Of a stretch of DNA of 64,000 nucleotides, positions 22,455-35,113 are shown in pieces; the stretch's first letter is position 1, and the number at the start of each line of letters is the position of its first letter. A model generated the notes under the pieces. That model made no database searches. It saw nothing but the letters and a program-made list of their open reading frames with translations, and had not been told where the DNA came from. The translations under genes were made by a program, and so were the position numbers. Source of the DNA: Pochonia chlamydosporia 170 (taxonomy: Eukaryota > Ascomycota > Sordariomycetes > Hypocreales > Clavicipitaceae); assembly GCF_001653235.2 (NCBI RefSeq), contig NC_035792.1:744001-808000 (forward strand), in the 5' to 3' direction.

Positions 22455-25400
22455 GTCAAAGTCAGTGCCTGATACGACAAGTATACACAGACACTCCACC
22501 TTCTTCTTGTCATTTTTATTACTGCATTTTTGGCGTTGGTGGGAGGATGTGAGCTTTCACTGATTCCAGCTTATTATTGCATTTTGTGGCGCTAGTAGGG
22601 CTGACTGTTGCATTTCTCTTCTCTTCTTTTGCATTTGTTGGTGGGCGTGGAGGATGATGGGTAATACTGCTCAAGTAGCAGCTTGCATAAGTGGTGTTGT
22701 CGGCGTTTCCCGGTGGTGGACTTTTCTCATTCCTCCTTGGTGGCTCTCGTGTGCTTTCTTTTGCATGGTCTGGTACCTGCTTCCCAATTTCTTTTCATTT
22801 GATAGCTAGGCAATAAAACCCATATGAAATACCATCTCCTTGACTGCTCACTTACAGTGATGCTGGAGTATATGTTTGTGGCCAAAGCCATCAGATCCAC
22901 GGCGTGGCTTCGCTATCTGTTGGCTTGCATCAATAGATAAAGTCTACCTCGCTTCTTGTCATGGAAGCTGTCCGAGACGATGAGAATGTGACCTGCCCAG
23001 ATCTTTTCACGACACATTGGCGGTTGGACATAAATTCCATTCACAGAAAGGATGTTGTGGCCAAGGCCAATATGGGAACAGAAGTGTGGGGCAACCCATC
23101 TTCTGCTGGTGGCTCACCTTTGCCTCTGCCCGTATTTGGTGGGTGGGTTTGTGACGACGACGCGTTCGCAGCAGCCATGAAGACCAATGTGGACATGGTG
23201 GGTGTGAGTGGAATTAGACCACATGAACGGGAATAGACGCCCGAAGCGGACGGTCCGGATCGTTTTGACAAAGAAGTGGGAAAGTAAATGGGAGAGGCGT
23301 CATCCTGCGGGAAGACTACCATTTGGTGCTGAAAATATTGGCGTCAGCTCGTGTGCCAAAGAGGGCGATTTGTTTGGAATGAATGTTCAATTTCAGCTGA
23401 AGCTGTTAGAATGCAGTTAGACTGCAAAGTGGTGAGATACGCCAATCAATATGACAGGGCTGAAAGTTGATGCTGTCGTCTCTCAAACCAAGAAGTGGCG
23501 TAGCTGCAAAGTCGCCCTCACCGAACCAATGATGGTGATGGTGATGAGACTGTCGGCTACGCAACCAAAAAAGCTCTCTCACGTCAGCCACTGCTGAGGA
23601 ATAGGGGCCCGTTCGCTTTGATCACTTCAAGGAGGGACATGAGGCCAAAGCCTCGCCAAATTGGTCGCATTTAGTACACGAACAATGATTTACGCCATCG
23701 CCGTGCGCCGAACCACATCTGCGGGTTTGCCATGATCCGCAAACTCTTGGAGTTGGTGGATGGCACCGTGTGACCATTTTGGTGCTACACCAAGATCCTC
23801 TTGGTGGTGTTGTGTGGAGGCATGGCGCAAGCAAGCACTCAAGAAGAACACAAATAGACTGCTTGTGGCCCCCTTCAACGTCTTCTGGTGTAGAGAGGAG
23901 TCAGTTAAAAATATGAGACAAGGTGCACTGTTCGAGCATCTAAATGGTTGTCATGGCTGGAGCGATAGTCATGGAGGCTCGGAACATCCCCTCCCGGATC
24001 AAAAAGCCTCCTCGCTGAGGGCTGTCATTTGATGGCAGCCTTGCCCACGGGGTTTTGTTCGGGGAAGCCATCTCGAGCCTGGTTGTCAGCAGCGGGGAAG
24101 CTTGTGAGACACGAGGATGCAATATCGCCACAGGAAGCTGTGTGTGGGAGGTAAGACATATCACAGCCAGAGAGGCCATAGAACTGTTGCATTTTGCAAT
24201 CCGAGTGGTGTCGTTGTGGGATAAGAGCAGTGGAACGTCGCCCAAGGTAAAGATCAAGTTGCAATATGGTCGAACTCTCTGTTGTCGCGGCACAACTTGA
24301 GGACAATTTGCACTGTCATCGTGCTCATGCACGAGTGATTTGGTGGACGTTGGTTATCAGCTTCAACATCCATCGCTTCCAAGGCTACTTTGGTGATTTG
24401 TGGTCTTTGGCGCTGCAGAGAGTTATCTGTGTCGGCCACTGAATCTCTGATAACAGAGCCAATGACATCTGTATTGGAGTTCAGGTGCATTTTCGTGGCA
24501 ATGAGACCCATTCCCCCAACCCTTTGTGTAAAACTTGAGATGGTAACCAGTTCCTCAACGGGCCGCGAAGAGCCGGAACTCGTTCAGAATCACCATCCAT
24601 GCCGGTTGAAACATCAGTTCTCATGTTTACAGAAAACAAAAAAACGCGACGCTATTTTTGCCATCATAGCCGTGAACCAACACAATATTGAAGCACTTGG
24701 GGCTGGCCAATTCCATTGATATGATAGGCCGGGAATGTCTTTGGTGACCACCATGGAACGCTTCGCCATGGCTAGTGGACGTCTTCGGCAAAAAGGCCGT
24801 AATGCAAGGTTAGCATGGGCTGATCCCCCACTACCGCTACAACTTATCTGAGATGAAGGTGCCGCTGGATGGTGAGCGAGTGGTGGTTGTCATGATTGAC
24901 TGCTTGGAGCTTTGCCCATGAGCGGCCTGGTTGAAGTCGAAGTGGGTGGACCCAAGTGAGGAGCGGAGGGATCGAGGGATCCCATCATCCATTCATGAGA
25001 TCCATCCATGAGGGTGTTGTTTACCTGCATCAGCACACGCATTGAGAGCTTGGCTGCACATGGGTTAGACGACTTGACAATGACATGGATGAGGGGACAA
25101 ACGAACATGGGTACAGCCCGCCATCTCGCCCATCTCCAATCTGAGTTTTACCTTTTGGCTTGCTTCGGGTGCAAGAAATCCAAGACACCGACGCTAGCTG
25201 GCGGGCCCCATTGGTTACTCCGGCATCCAGATCCAAGCCAAACCAAGGCAGAGTATGATGGGCATGATGGGCGTCGCGGCTCAAGCTCGAGGTCATTCGC
25301 CCAGTCCTTCCGATTGCTCTTTGCGCCGCAATGCCATTCGCAATTCTTTGTCCAACAGCCGATTGAGACCTGTCACACAAGCAGATCTACTTTTTGCCCA

Positions 25401-25979
25401 CCGCTGATCAGTAACATATCGTTGTTTTCGCAAAGATTTGGGGATCGAAACAAGTCGATTTTTGCAAAGCATCTTTGATCTCTCCAAGGAACGGTCGGAC
25501 GTCGTCGAGTCTGGATTTTGGTTTGTTTTGGTTTTGGCTTGGCAGGCGCCACCGGTCGCTCCTTACCCAGTTGTGACGTCGCCCAGCCACTCTCCGTTGC
25601 ACCCGACCCAGGAGCTTGAGAGTAAACACAGCAAGACAACGACAGCGAAAACCCGAGTTTGACTGTGAAAAGGACGACAAAAATTAAGGCACCTAGACAA
25701 TCGCATGGCTGACATGCTGGCACGGTAGTGCGCATTGTTCTGCCATCGGCCCATCCATAGATGGCATGGTACTTCTCCCATGGTAAGCTCCTCAAGCTCC
25801 ATGCCACGCATGTTGTGATTGCAGAAATGCTCCAGTTTGGGCTTCACCGATGCACAAAATCACTACCCAAAGTGCTTGGGACGAAAATCAGGGCCTATTA
25901 CGCACTCAGAAATGGCAGATGCACTTTTGCCTGATTATAGCGTCTTTGCGCTGACCATTTTACATCAGATTGAACCACC
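22455..25979. other. 3.5-kb spacer without supported gene
   Basis: Two plus-strand genes flank it. All frames here are short and without domains. It presumably carries the 3' region of the small acidic protein gene and a long promoter/leader of the Dbl-homology gene. Confidence 0.45.
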
Positions 25980-28900
25980 ATGCCACCATCAATACCTCCA
26001 GACGACGACGATGTGTCGCAAATCCCCGTCACTCCTTCCAAGACCAGCGGCACAAACAGCAATGCGACTGCAGAAACCCCGACGAGAGATGATTCGTGTC
26101 TTCCCGGAGAAGGCCCCGAATCCACACCCGTCGTCATAATAAAAGCCCGCGCCAGGTCAAATTCGAAAAGAGAACATACCTTGCTGACCGATTTCCTCCG
26201 TGGCAAGCAATCGCCAGCCCGTCTAGCCGCAGACCGCAAACGACGACAAAGCATCGATGCCGTCAGAGCTGAACTACGACAAGAAATGAGACAAAGCTCC
26301 GTGCGGAAGCTGCAACAGCCGGGTGGCGTAAGAGAACGGGTTCAAAAATGGCAAAGAGCCCATTCAATGGCCATGGTGGACGGAGATCCAGATGATGCGG
26401 CAACTGAGCCAACAGATGTTGCATTCAATGGCGAGGACGAAGAAAGCGTGACTGAATCTGACCGGATACGAATCAAATTCAGACAGCAAAGAAGAAGCAT
26501 GTCAAAGCCGAAGTTAAGCCCTGCTGTTATAAACCATAGCGATACAGCTCCTTCGGGGACTAATAAGACTGACACTGATGATGTGCAATCTTCGTCGCCG
26601 CCAAAAAAGAGGGTTGTTAGCGATGAACACTGGAGAAAACCAAGAGCCCGCAAAAGTCCGCCCAGAAGAGTTTCTCCCTCGAGGAAGAAGGCTTCACCGG
26701 GCTCCAGTGGCCTTCCTAGCGACTTTGTTCAGCGATCTGGAGGAAATCCTTTGGTATCGAACAAGATCAGGGAATGGGCTGCCAAAGTTGACGTAGCCGA
26801 CTCAACACCACCGCCGCCCAGAAGCAACCGGTCGTCTACATCCAGGGGCAGGGGCGCTCGATCTGATGGGGCTAAGAGCGAGGCGGGGGACTCTGCCAGT
26901 GATATTACCGCAAGATGGGTTTCCAAAAAGAATTCACGAAAAGATGACGGCATTCGTATCAAGCCAACTATGCCGAAAAAGCTGGATGATGACGGCATTC
27001 GAGTTACACCAATAAGTTCCACTGCAACAATTTATGATGACGGAATCAGGATCCGTCCCTTAAGCGAGACTCCCCAATCAACGGTTTCATGGAGAGATGG
27101 CAGGAAAACGTCTCGGTCGAGAAGCAAAACGACATCGGGCTCTGGTCGCCCAAGCTCGCCATCAAATCGAACCGAAGTCACACAAGACCCATCTGACCTC
27201 TCAGAGCAAACCGAGAGCCAAGTTCGCGATGAAGTTTGTAAAATCAAAGCCGACGAGGTGCCAGTCTCCGCACCCGAAACTCCTACCAGAGGCAAAGCGT
27301 CTCGGCAACTACGTCCAAAAACACAATACTCGGAACTATCGAAGGCTACCGATGAATCCTCTTTCCTGAGCGAGGAGCAGTCCAATCTCAGCAGTGCATA
27401 CAATACAGCCTCGGATCTGGCATCCAGTCTGGCCAACAAATCTATTGCAGATATTCCAGGGGATATTCCGTTTGGCCACTCGGATTCAGTGAGCTCGACT
27501 TGACAATCGAGGGTCAGCCGAGGAGTCGCCCCAAACGCACCAAAGTCGACCGAACTACCAGCCTCAAATCTATGCCCAAAGTTTTCAAAAAGGTCGTTGA
27601 AGAGGGCAAGAAGATTATTCATGAGATGAACGAACCGCCAAGACAAGCTATTCCTAACAAGCCTCCAAGCATCGAAAAGTGGCTTAATAACACAGTCGAC
27701 CCGTTTGTTGATTCACGACCTGGGAATGAATCCAAATCACAAGCTCCGACGGCAAACGATATACAAGAGAATGAAGAGCATGATGGAGCGGTGAAATCAC
27801 GCAGGCGCACTTCACACAGCACCAGGACCTCGCCGCAGTCCACTCCCAGCGGCCGTAGCAGAGACGACAAAACAATCAAGGAACAGACAGTTGCGGACGA
27901 CCATGAGACCACTGTGGCTGCCTCTGAGTCGACAAAGGAATCGATCACGCCAACATCTGCAGGGTTGAAGCGAAGCCGGGCAATGAGGAGCAATTCTTCA
28001 CCGCTTAGAGCCGACAATGGCAAGCGGCAACTCTTTGGTGCTTTGAAAGAAGCGTTCCAGGGAGAATCCAACACAGGGCACTCTGTACGGCCGAAGAGCT
28101 ATCAAAGTTCTGATCGAAAGTTTTCACACTCGGAAGATGTACCACAGCCCCTGCAAATACGAAAGTCTATGCCGCCACTGCCAGCTTCCAAGGCGCAGTT
28201 CGCCATCAGCTCGGCCAACGATGCAGGTGCTTCATCGCCCACGCTGGCAGCACCACGACTACCCCCTCCTACGAAAGGAGATCACGAGCTGTCAACTATT
28301 TTGTCAGAAGATAGCTCGAGCGTGATTGATTCTGATTTAACTTCGGATGTCAGCCAATCGACTCTGACGCAATCAACTATTCTTACAGGGGAGAGTGATT
28401 TGTCAAAGTCTCGCACAAATCATGCGCCGGGGCTGAAGAGGAGACTTACAAAACACTCTGATCTTGTGTCAGTATTGTCGCTGCCTGATGACTCAAGTAT
28501 CCCAAACGCCGCGAAGAGCAATCGCTCCAGGCCAAGCTTGCGCAAGAGACGAACCGCCTCTGGGGGCGTCACCTCACAGGAGCTGTTGCGCGAATTCCTC
28601 GACGATGAAAACCTGTACATCCGGGAGCTCAAGACGTTGGTTGATGGCGTGGTGCCGGTTCTTCTATCGCATGTTGTCAATGGCACCAACGCGACGGAAC
28701 TTTTTGGCCCGTCTCAGACAGGTAAAATACCAGATAATGTTGCCAAATCAGTTGTCAGTATGGGTGTGTCCTTGGAGAAGCTCAAACACGCCCACAAGAA
28801 GGCTCCGACAACGGACATTCGCAAAATGGCCAACTGGGCACACGGCGTGGTACCTATGTACAATAGCTATCTCAGCGCATGGAGGCTGGGTTTCGACGAC

Positions 28901-31624
28901 GTGGTTGTCAACCTAGCTCCAGCAGCAGACGGTGCGGACGATGGTGATTCGCTTCTTGAGGCGCTACCGAGAAATGAGGATGGGGATGTTGTGAATAGCA
29001 ATGGGGAGCGCGTGGCAGTAGCCCATCTTCTCAAACGACCCCTGATTCGTGTGAAGCAAATCACCAAGCTCATGAAGTGCGTTGACTCTATCATCGCCTC
29101 TAATGATACCCACGAGCTTCTACGAGACTTTGAAAATCTTCAAGAAAAGGCGCGTCGCCGTTACAGAGAAGAGAGTGCCAGGGTCGTCGACGAAGAGGCT
29201 ATCAACACTGATACGTCAAGATGTCGGGACCTATGCAACTTGGAGAGTTGCCAAATAGTGTCCATTGACGCCCGGCGTCAAGTCAGCGCCAAGGACATAT
29301 TTACTCTCAGTCTGTGTCATTCCAATAGCCAAAGACTGGATTGCCAGGTTGAACTCATACACCGAGACAACCAGAAAGACAACACGGACGAAGGTGACTT
29401 GTTGATCCGAGAGACTGGAGAGGGTCGTAAATCCTATCTTCTTTTCCCGCCTATTGCCATGTCAAAGATTTCCGCGCGAACTGGCGACAGCCATTTTGAG
29501 ATGGTTGTCATGGTCCGAGGCACGAGCAATGGCAGGCTGTGGCGTGAGCTTTTCACACTCACAGCGGATGATGAGGACCAAATCCTCGATTGGCTTGATA
29601 TCCTTCCACTACAGCCTGTTCCACCCCTCGAATTTGGTAAGTCCGTGGTTCTTGAAACTCAAGAGCCGCCTCAAGATCAACCGAGCACTCCGACACGCCG
29701 TCGGGAACCGTTGATTGCGCCTTCAACAGAGCCACCGACAGAAAAATCGCCTCGCTCGCCGATTGCTAAGGATGTGTCTATTTCTACACCTACGAGCGTG
29801 AACAAGAAGACGACCCCAGCCCGGTACCACGCTCGTCCTCCGACAGTTGGTCCAACTCAGTCCCCGCCGGTCACACAACCAGCGGAGCCCGACTTGGAAG
29901 ATTTAGACAAGACGCCAACGAAGGATGACTACCATGCAGGCCCAAATCCTGAGAGCAGAGGTCGTCCTCTCAAGGAGAGCATGCGGCCGGATCCTACGTT
30001 GCTTCAACCTAAGAGACAACAAGCCCAGACCCCAAACACAACACCGTATAGGGAGGATGGAGCCCCTCCACCACCCATCCATAGAACCCTCAGCGCCAGC
30101 CCGAAGATTGCGGGAGGAGATGCCAACAAATCTACACCAGTCATGCAACCGCCAACGACAGAAAACCATGGCAATGATCGACTTAAACGGCGGGGCTCAT
30201 CGCCATTAAAGCACGAGTATTTGCCATCAGACCAGTCATCAACTTCGGAGGCATACTCAACGGAAAACTCCGAGGCCGAGTCATCTGATGACGAGATTGA
30301 GAGCCTTGACATCCCAGAGACTGAGTTGGGCGTCAGCATCAAAGACAACGACAGTCGACGCCAGCAACCTCCGTCTGCTCTTATGCCCGAGTCTGAGTGC
30401 AGCCTCTCACCATCTAATTCCGCGTCTCAGGCCGGGCTGTACAAGCACAGTGTCTTGGGAAATGAACAAATTGCGCGATACATGGCTCGCATTTCTCGAT
30501 GGTCAGACAAGGGAATGTGGAAGGACATCATAACAGACCCATGCTCCATCGTCGTTACGAATGGTCTCATTGAAGCATACGCTTTCCGTACGGTGTCCGA
30601 CAAAAGCGACCTTGACCCTCCGCTTCTCGCACTTGACCTTACTCCTTTGGTGCTGATTCGGCAGAGCACCGCGGTCGACTTGGAGATTCGCTCCACCGTT
30701 CAGTCTCACTCCAAGCTCTATCAATCGCAAAGCGGAGGAAACTTCCGGTTCCGCTGTTTCGCCGCTCCTGACTGTTACAGCTTGTACATGTCTGTACACC
30801 AAGCGCGACTCCAAAACCAAAAATTCATTCAGCTTGAGAATGAAGCGAGATTCAAGAGCTTTGGCGAGCGACAGGCACCCGAGAATGACGGTGATACAAG
30901 TAGCAAGCGACGAAGCTGGTTCGGTAGGAAGAACAGCTATCGAAGCTCGGTCCGCGCCCCTTCACAGTCCCATGATGGAGCTAGTACTACACCTTCATCT
31001 ACACCATCGGCGTCCAGTTTCCTCAAGCGCCTAACTGTGAATGGTAACATGTCATTCAATATTGCCAGATCATCCATTGACAGGCAAAGCCGGGCCGGCA
31101 GCGGCGTAAACAGTTTATACACATCGGGATCTTCATCAGCGAGCGGCACTCCTCCCCGCTCTCCTTCCGTTAGTGTGGAAAATAGTGGCCAGCATTCTGT
31201 CAATGTAGGTGCTGACATTATCCGAATCCGACTTCACCTGCTCGTAACTTCTGCCAAATGGGAAGACTACGGAAACTGCAGCCTGCAAATTAGGCGACCG
31301 CCGCCGGGCTGGCGTCAGGCGCTAAGGGCTGATCATGGCCTTGAAAAGCGCATTACGGTAACAACATTACCAAAGAAAGACTCAGAGGAAGCCAAGATTG
31401 TGCTAGACGCAGTCTTGGGTAGCGGTTGCTTCTCAGCGATGGGCAGTCGTGGCATTGTCTGTGGTGTTTGGGAAGAAGTAAAGAATGGAGATGGTGTGGT
31501 TGGCATGGTTCCAGAAACCGGTGCAACTGGCGGAAACATCAAGAAGTGGTGTTTCCAGTTTTCGAATGCTGCCGAAGCCAATGGTGTGCTCAGGCTTGTA
31601 CATCAGGAAGTGTTGCGGGCCTAG
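25980..31624 (+). CDS. Large Dbl-homology (RhoGEF-like) protein, one-base frameshift
   Basis: One gene of about 1,881 aa split into two overlapping frames. The first frame (MPPSIPPDDDDVSQ) runs to a stop at 27503. The second continues with no sensible ATG of its own (RPKRTKVDRTTSLKSMPKVFKKVVEEGKK). One missing base near 27483 explains the switch; no GT-AG intron fits. Residues 1-500 are disordered and basic-Ser-rich, with three DDGIR repeats. A Dbl-homology domain lies at about 868-1063 (SQELLREFLDDENLYIRELKTLV ... LLKRPLIRVKQITKLM), followed by a PH-like segment (about 1090-1210). A second low-complexity linker leads to a conserved C-terminal region (about 1490-1881; ISRWSDKGMWKDIITDPCSIVVTNG, end LRLVHQEVLRA). 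Dbl proteins activate Rho-type GTPases; fungal relatives include Bud3-like polarity factors. Function beyond that is inference. Confidence 0.85.
26943..27062 (+). repeat. Three DDGIR peptide repeats inside the Dbl-homology protein
   Basis: The motif DDGIR[I/V]xP occurs at about residues 322, 337 and 353 of the frame (DDGIRIKP, DDGIRVTP, DDGIRIRP), with a regular spacing of 15-16 residues in an otherwise disordered region. The bases are also repeated (gatgacgg...), so the array is a coding minisatellite or a repeated short linear motif. Confidence 0.9.
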
Positions 31625-32597
31625 TACGGAGTTTGTGGTGTTGTTGTCTTCTCATTTTCCTTGGCTTTATGAAGCTGTTTTGTCGCGCTGCTCCTGCAGT
31701 TGGACTATCCCCATTGTTTCTTTGGTATTATTTTTTTTTTTTTTTTTTTGATATCCCTATAGCGTCTGATACGAGATGCCAAAATTTTGGCAATAGTGTG
31801 TGGCCGGTGGAGATGAGAGCATGTAATTTACGGTGTTGTGTGGTCCTTGGACGTTTCAAGCGAAGCGGCCTGGTTGTATTTCTTGTTTATCATATAGGGA
31901 TGCATATAGACAAGACGTCTGTGTTTATATGGGGCTGGTGTGAAACGGAAGGGGAGGATACTCACGAGCAGTAGTGTGCCGTGTTGATTGACTTAATACA
32001 GGTTCTGATGAATTGAGATGCGTGGAACTGAGTGCGACGATTCATGTTACCCTAGAGGGTACTTCATCTTTGTCTTTTCAATAGACATAATGCAACAAGA
32101 CATCAAATATAAGGCAAATTCAAACATTTATGTCGGTTCACAGTGAATCTGAAGTCAGTGTAGCGTGTTTGACTGCTTTAAAGAGCTGAGAACGCCTTTG
32201 TGAATGCAGCAAGAGGGAGGTTAAAAATGACCAGTGTTCGCAAAGCTCCTGACGAAGGGGCGAAGACGATCACACAAGACATGACCGGTTAACCGAAACT
32301 GAAATTACATCAATTCCTTAACAAAGGAATCAAGAGGATATTCCTGATAAACTGAATGCTGGTTCTCATTTTCACACCCCTCGTTTTGTTGAACAGCACC
32401 GCCACCCAATACTTGCATCCACGAGATGGTTTTACAAGATAAGCAGGACAAGCCAATACAATGGATGAAGCACTGAAAACTAAAAGGAAAAAAAAAAAAA
32501 ATTAAAATAAAAACAATTCCACGCAGAGAATCGCTCGTCAAAAAGAATGGCAGATAAATGCACGGTTAGTGCAGGCAAAAATGGCAAAAAAAAAACT
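31625..32597. other. Intergenic with T19 tract
   Basis: Contains the probable 3' untranslated region of the Dbl-homology gene, a run of 19 T at 31731-31749 and an A-rich stretch near 32490-32515. No supported gene. Confidence 0.5.
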
Positions 32598-32707
32598 TGT
32601 CCTCAGCGAGACTCGAACTCGCGACCTTTGGATGGCCCAGATTATTCATCTGATCATAAACAAGAATTTATGAGACCAACGCGCTAAACCAACTGCGCCA
32701 TGAAGAC
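32598..32707 (-). tRNA. trnM-CAT: tRNA-Met (CAT, elongator) with a 35-nt intron
   Basis: Read on the minus strand, 5' end at 32707. The acceptor stem gtcttca pairs with tgaggac (one G-U), D stem gcgc/gcgc, anticodon arm ttggt-ctCATaa-tccaa, T arm gcgag-ttcgagt-ctcgc, and discriminator A at 32598. The mature RNA would be 75 nt. A 35-nt intron follows the anticodon at the canonical 37/38 position. The T-T mismatch closing the anticodon stem also occurs in yeast elongator tRNA-Met, which favours elongator over initiator. A run of T follows (plus-strand aaaaaaaaa at 32586-32595), giving a Pol III terminator. Confidence 0.93.
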
Positions 32708-33044
32708 TGCGCTGTTGAACGAGTGGAGTCTTATTTGGCTTTATACGGGAAGACAAATGTGGGACTTTGGATAATTGAGTTGCTAGTGGTGCGAGGATGC
32801 GCACGATTATGGATTGAGATTCTTGCACGTGTGAAGTGAATTTGAGGGGTGTCATGGCTTGTAAATTGTGTTGTTGGGTGTTTTGTGTGCTTCAAGTTCA
32901 GGGGATGCAGCGCAACTCAAATGACATTTGACTGTATGTCTGCCTTGAACCATTGAACTGAAAGCGCTCTTGTACATTACATTCTCTGGTATTCATTGGA
33001 ATACAAGTCTTCATGACATAATAAGGCATTTCTCGACTGTATGG
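32708..33044. other. Short spacer
   Basis: Carries the upstream flank of the tRNA gene and the 3' flank of the aminotransferase gene. No supported gene seen. Confidence 0.5.
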
Positions 33045-34406
33045 CTAACATGGGAAGCGTTCTCCAGCTATGCCATCATACTGATCAATCTCATCCAGTG
33101 CCTCCAAAATAATGGCAGCCCCCGCCTCCAATTCCTCGACTGTCAGAGTCATCGGGAAGCTAAGTCGAAGGCCATCCGGCCGCGGATAGGTAAATAATCC
33201 TTTGTGCATACATAATGCCGCAAGTCGTGACACATTCGTATCCTTCAAGAACAAGTTTGAGTCCGCGCCTATGGATGCAACATAGTTCACCTTGGGATGG
33301 TTCCAGCTCTCCACGATGGCTCTCCACCGTTTACCCAATTCCATTGCCCGATCCATCAAGTTCTCGTTGTCAATCATCTCAAAAGTTGCTTCGGCTGCAG
33401 CAACTGCCAGCGGTGTTGACGCATAACTAGATGCCATCTGGTACGGTCCCACGAGGGACATCACATTTGCAACACCAAGGACAAACGACTGAGGATAAAG
33501 CCCACCTGTGATGGACTTTCCCATAGTCACAATATCGGCTTGCAGTCTTCACCCAGGTAATAGTGACAAAGAAATTTCCCAGTCTTGCCAGCACCCTGCC
33601 GTGTTTCATCCGCTACAAACAGCACGTTGTGCTTCTTGCAAAGGTCATACACGCCCCTGGCGTAGATAACCTCCTCTTCCACAGTTCGAGACGTCCCGTG
33701 AAGGCACTCCATAATGACTGCTGCTACTCGTTGGTGTTCCTGCTCCAGGCACCGCTTCATCGCGTCTAGATCTAGGTATGCGAGACTCTCCCCAGTAGAG
33801 GGATTCACATTCATTGCAGTTTTGCTATTCAATCCGTATTCTGACCTCGAAGGTCCTGGATCCATCAGACTCCAGACCCCAGACCCGAGGCCGTGGTATG
33901 AGCTCCCAACCCCTAGAATGACGCAGTTTTCTGCATTTATGCCCTTCGACTGGATGCCCCATTTACGCGCAATTTTGCAAGCAGTGTCCACGGCTTCAGT
34001 GCCAGATGTCATTGCAATGATTTTGTCGTACCCGAATCTGCGACACATCATTTCGGCGAATGGCGGCCACGATGCATTGTGGCCAGCGAGATTGATCATG
34101 CTTGCTTTGTGCATTTGCTTGGTCATTCTTTCAACGATGTAGGGTGGGCTGTGTCCAAGGTTTGAGGCACTGAACATGGAGATGAAGTCGATGTACTCTT
34201 TTCCATCTACATCCTGGTTCAGAAGTTAGTCGCAACTCCAAGATATGTTGAGGGTGGGTTGACTTTACCCAGAGTTTGCTGCCTTGTGCCCTTTCGAACA
34301 TTGCTGGGACTGGTTGGAATCCGCCCGCCGAGTAACTCATTTCTTGGTCGAGCAGATGACTTGTTTTTTGAGATAGTGTTAAGGACTTCATCGTATTGGA
34401 ACCCAT
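33045..34406 (-). CDS. Class-III PLP aminotransferase (ornithine aminotransferase-like), frameshifted
   Basis: Start at 34406 (MGSNTMKSL); exon 1 34406-34269, intron 34268-34214 (gtaaag...ccag, branch gactaac), then one long exon to the stop at 33045. About 435 aa, the full length of the family. Motifs: SAGGFQPVPAMFERAQG, WDVDGKEYIDFISMFSASNLGH (N-terminal), MTSGTEAVDTACKIARKWG (PLP phosphate binding), FVADETRQGAGKTGKF (PLP-ring Asp), and VTMGKSITGGLYPQ with the Schiff-base Lys. The frame breaks at about 33535 between CKP and DIVTMGK: one base is missing (CCG-ATATT where CCGGATATT is needed). Both halves remain well conserved, so the break may be a consensus error. Such enzymes transaminate ornithine, acetylornithine or related omega-amino acids; the exact substrate is not readable. 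Confidence 0.85.
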
Positions 34407-35113
34407 TGTGCTCTTGACGTATATGGATGTTGTGCTTGTTGCAGAGCCTGTGTTGCAGGGTTGAAGACACAGTTATGTATTGTAGCTGTGAACCATGCAG
34501 TTATGGACAAAATATCACAAACTAGCTACAGTACTGTTTGCATAGATCTAGTGCTTCTGAATTAAGTTCTCTGAATGGGCAGATGACTCTTTATAATTGA
34601 GGCGCGGAGACTACGAGCGGCGGTAGGTTAGGGATGGATGAGCCGCAATGCTAGAAGGAAGAGAAAAGTAAAGGCCACTGTTCCCGTTCACACGGGCAAA
34701 TGGGGGCATTGGGGTGATGACACACGAAACAAATTGCTGTGCAGTCTTCATGATTTCTCTCAGTGTGTCACACCAGCACTTTGCGCCGACTCCAATTCAT
34801 CCCCGCAAATCCACTTGCATCCAAGAGCCAGGTTTCTCAATGTTGGTGCTTCTTGTTTTGGATGGCAGGCTGCCATAATCTAGCCGCGATATCTATCCGC
34901 ACTCTCCCCTCCCACCACAACACCCCGCGACAACGCGGCGCTGAGGCATCACGAGAGGTTGATTCTGCGAAAGTGCGGCTGTGGGAAAGGTCAACATCTT
35001 TCCTAGACACTGGTCGAGGAGAATAAAACTTGGAAACAGCCATCACCCTTATCCTCAACTCATTCTAATACATCTAGCCGCGCAAAGACTTCGGCCCGAG
35101 GAGGATTGCCGAC
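34407..35113. other. Divergent intergenic region
   Basis: About 700 bp between the divergent aminotransferase gene and the decayed regulator. Presumably the promoter of the aminotransferase. No supported gene. Confidence 0.5.

Noticed and set aside
27489..27517. Intron bridging the two frames of the Dbl-homology gene
   Set aside because: The only GT...AG pair that fits locally would be 29 bp, shorter than any plausible fungal intron.
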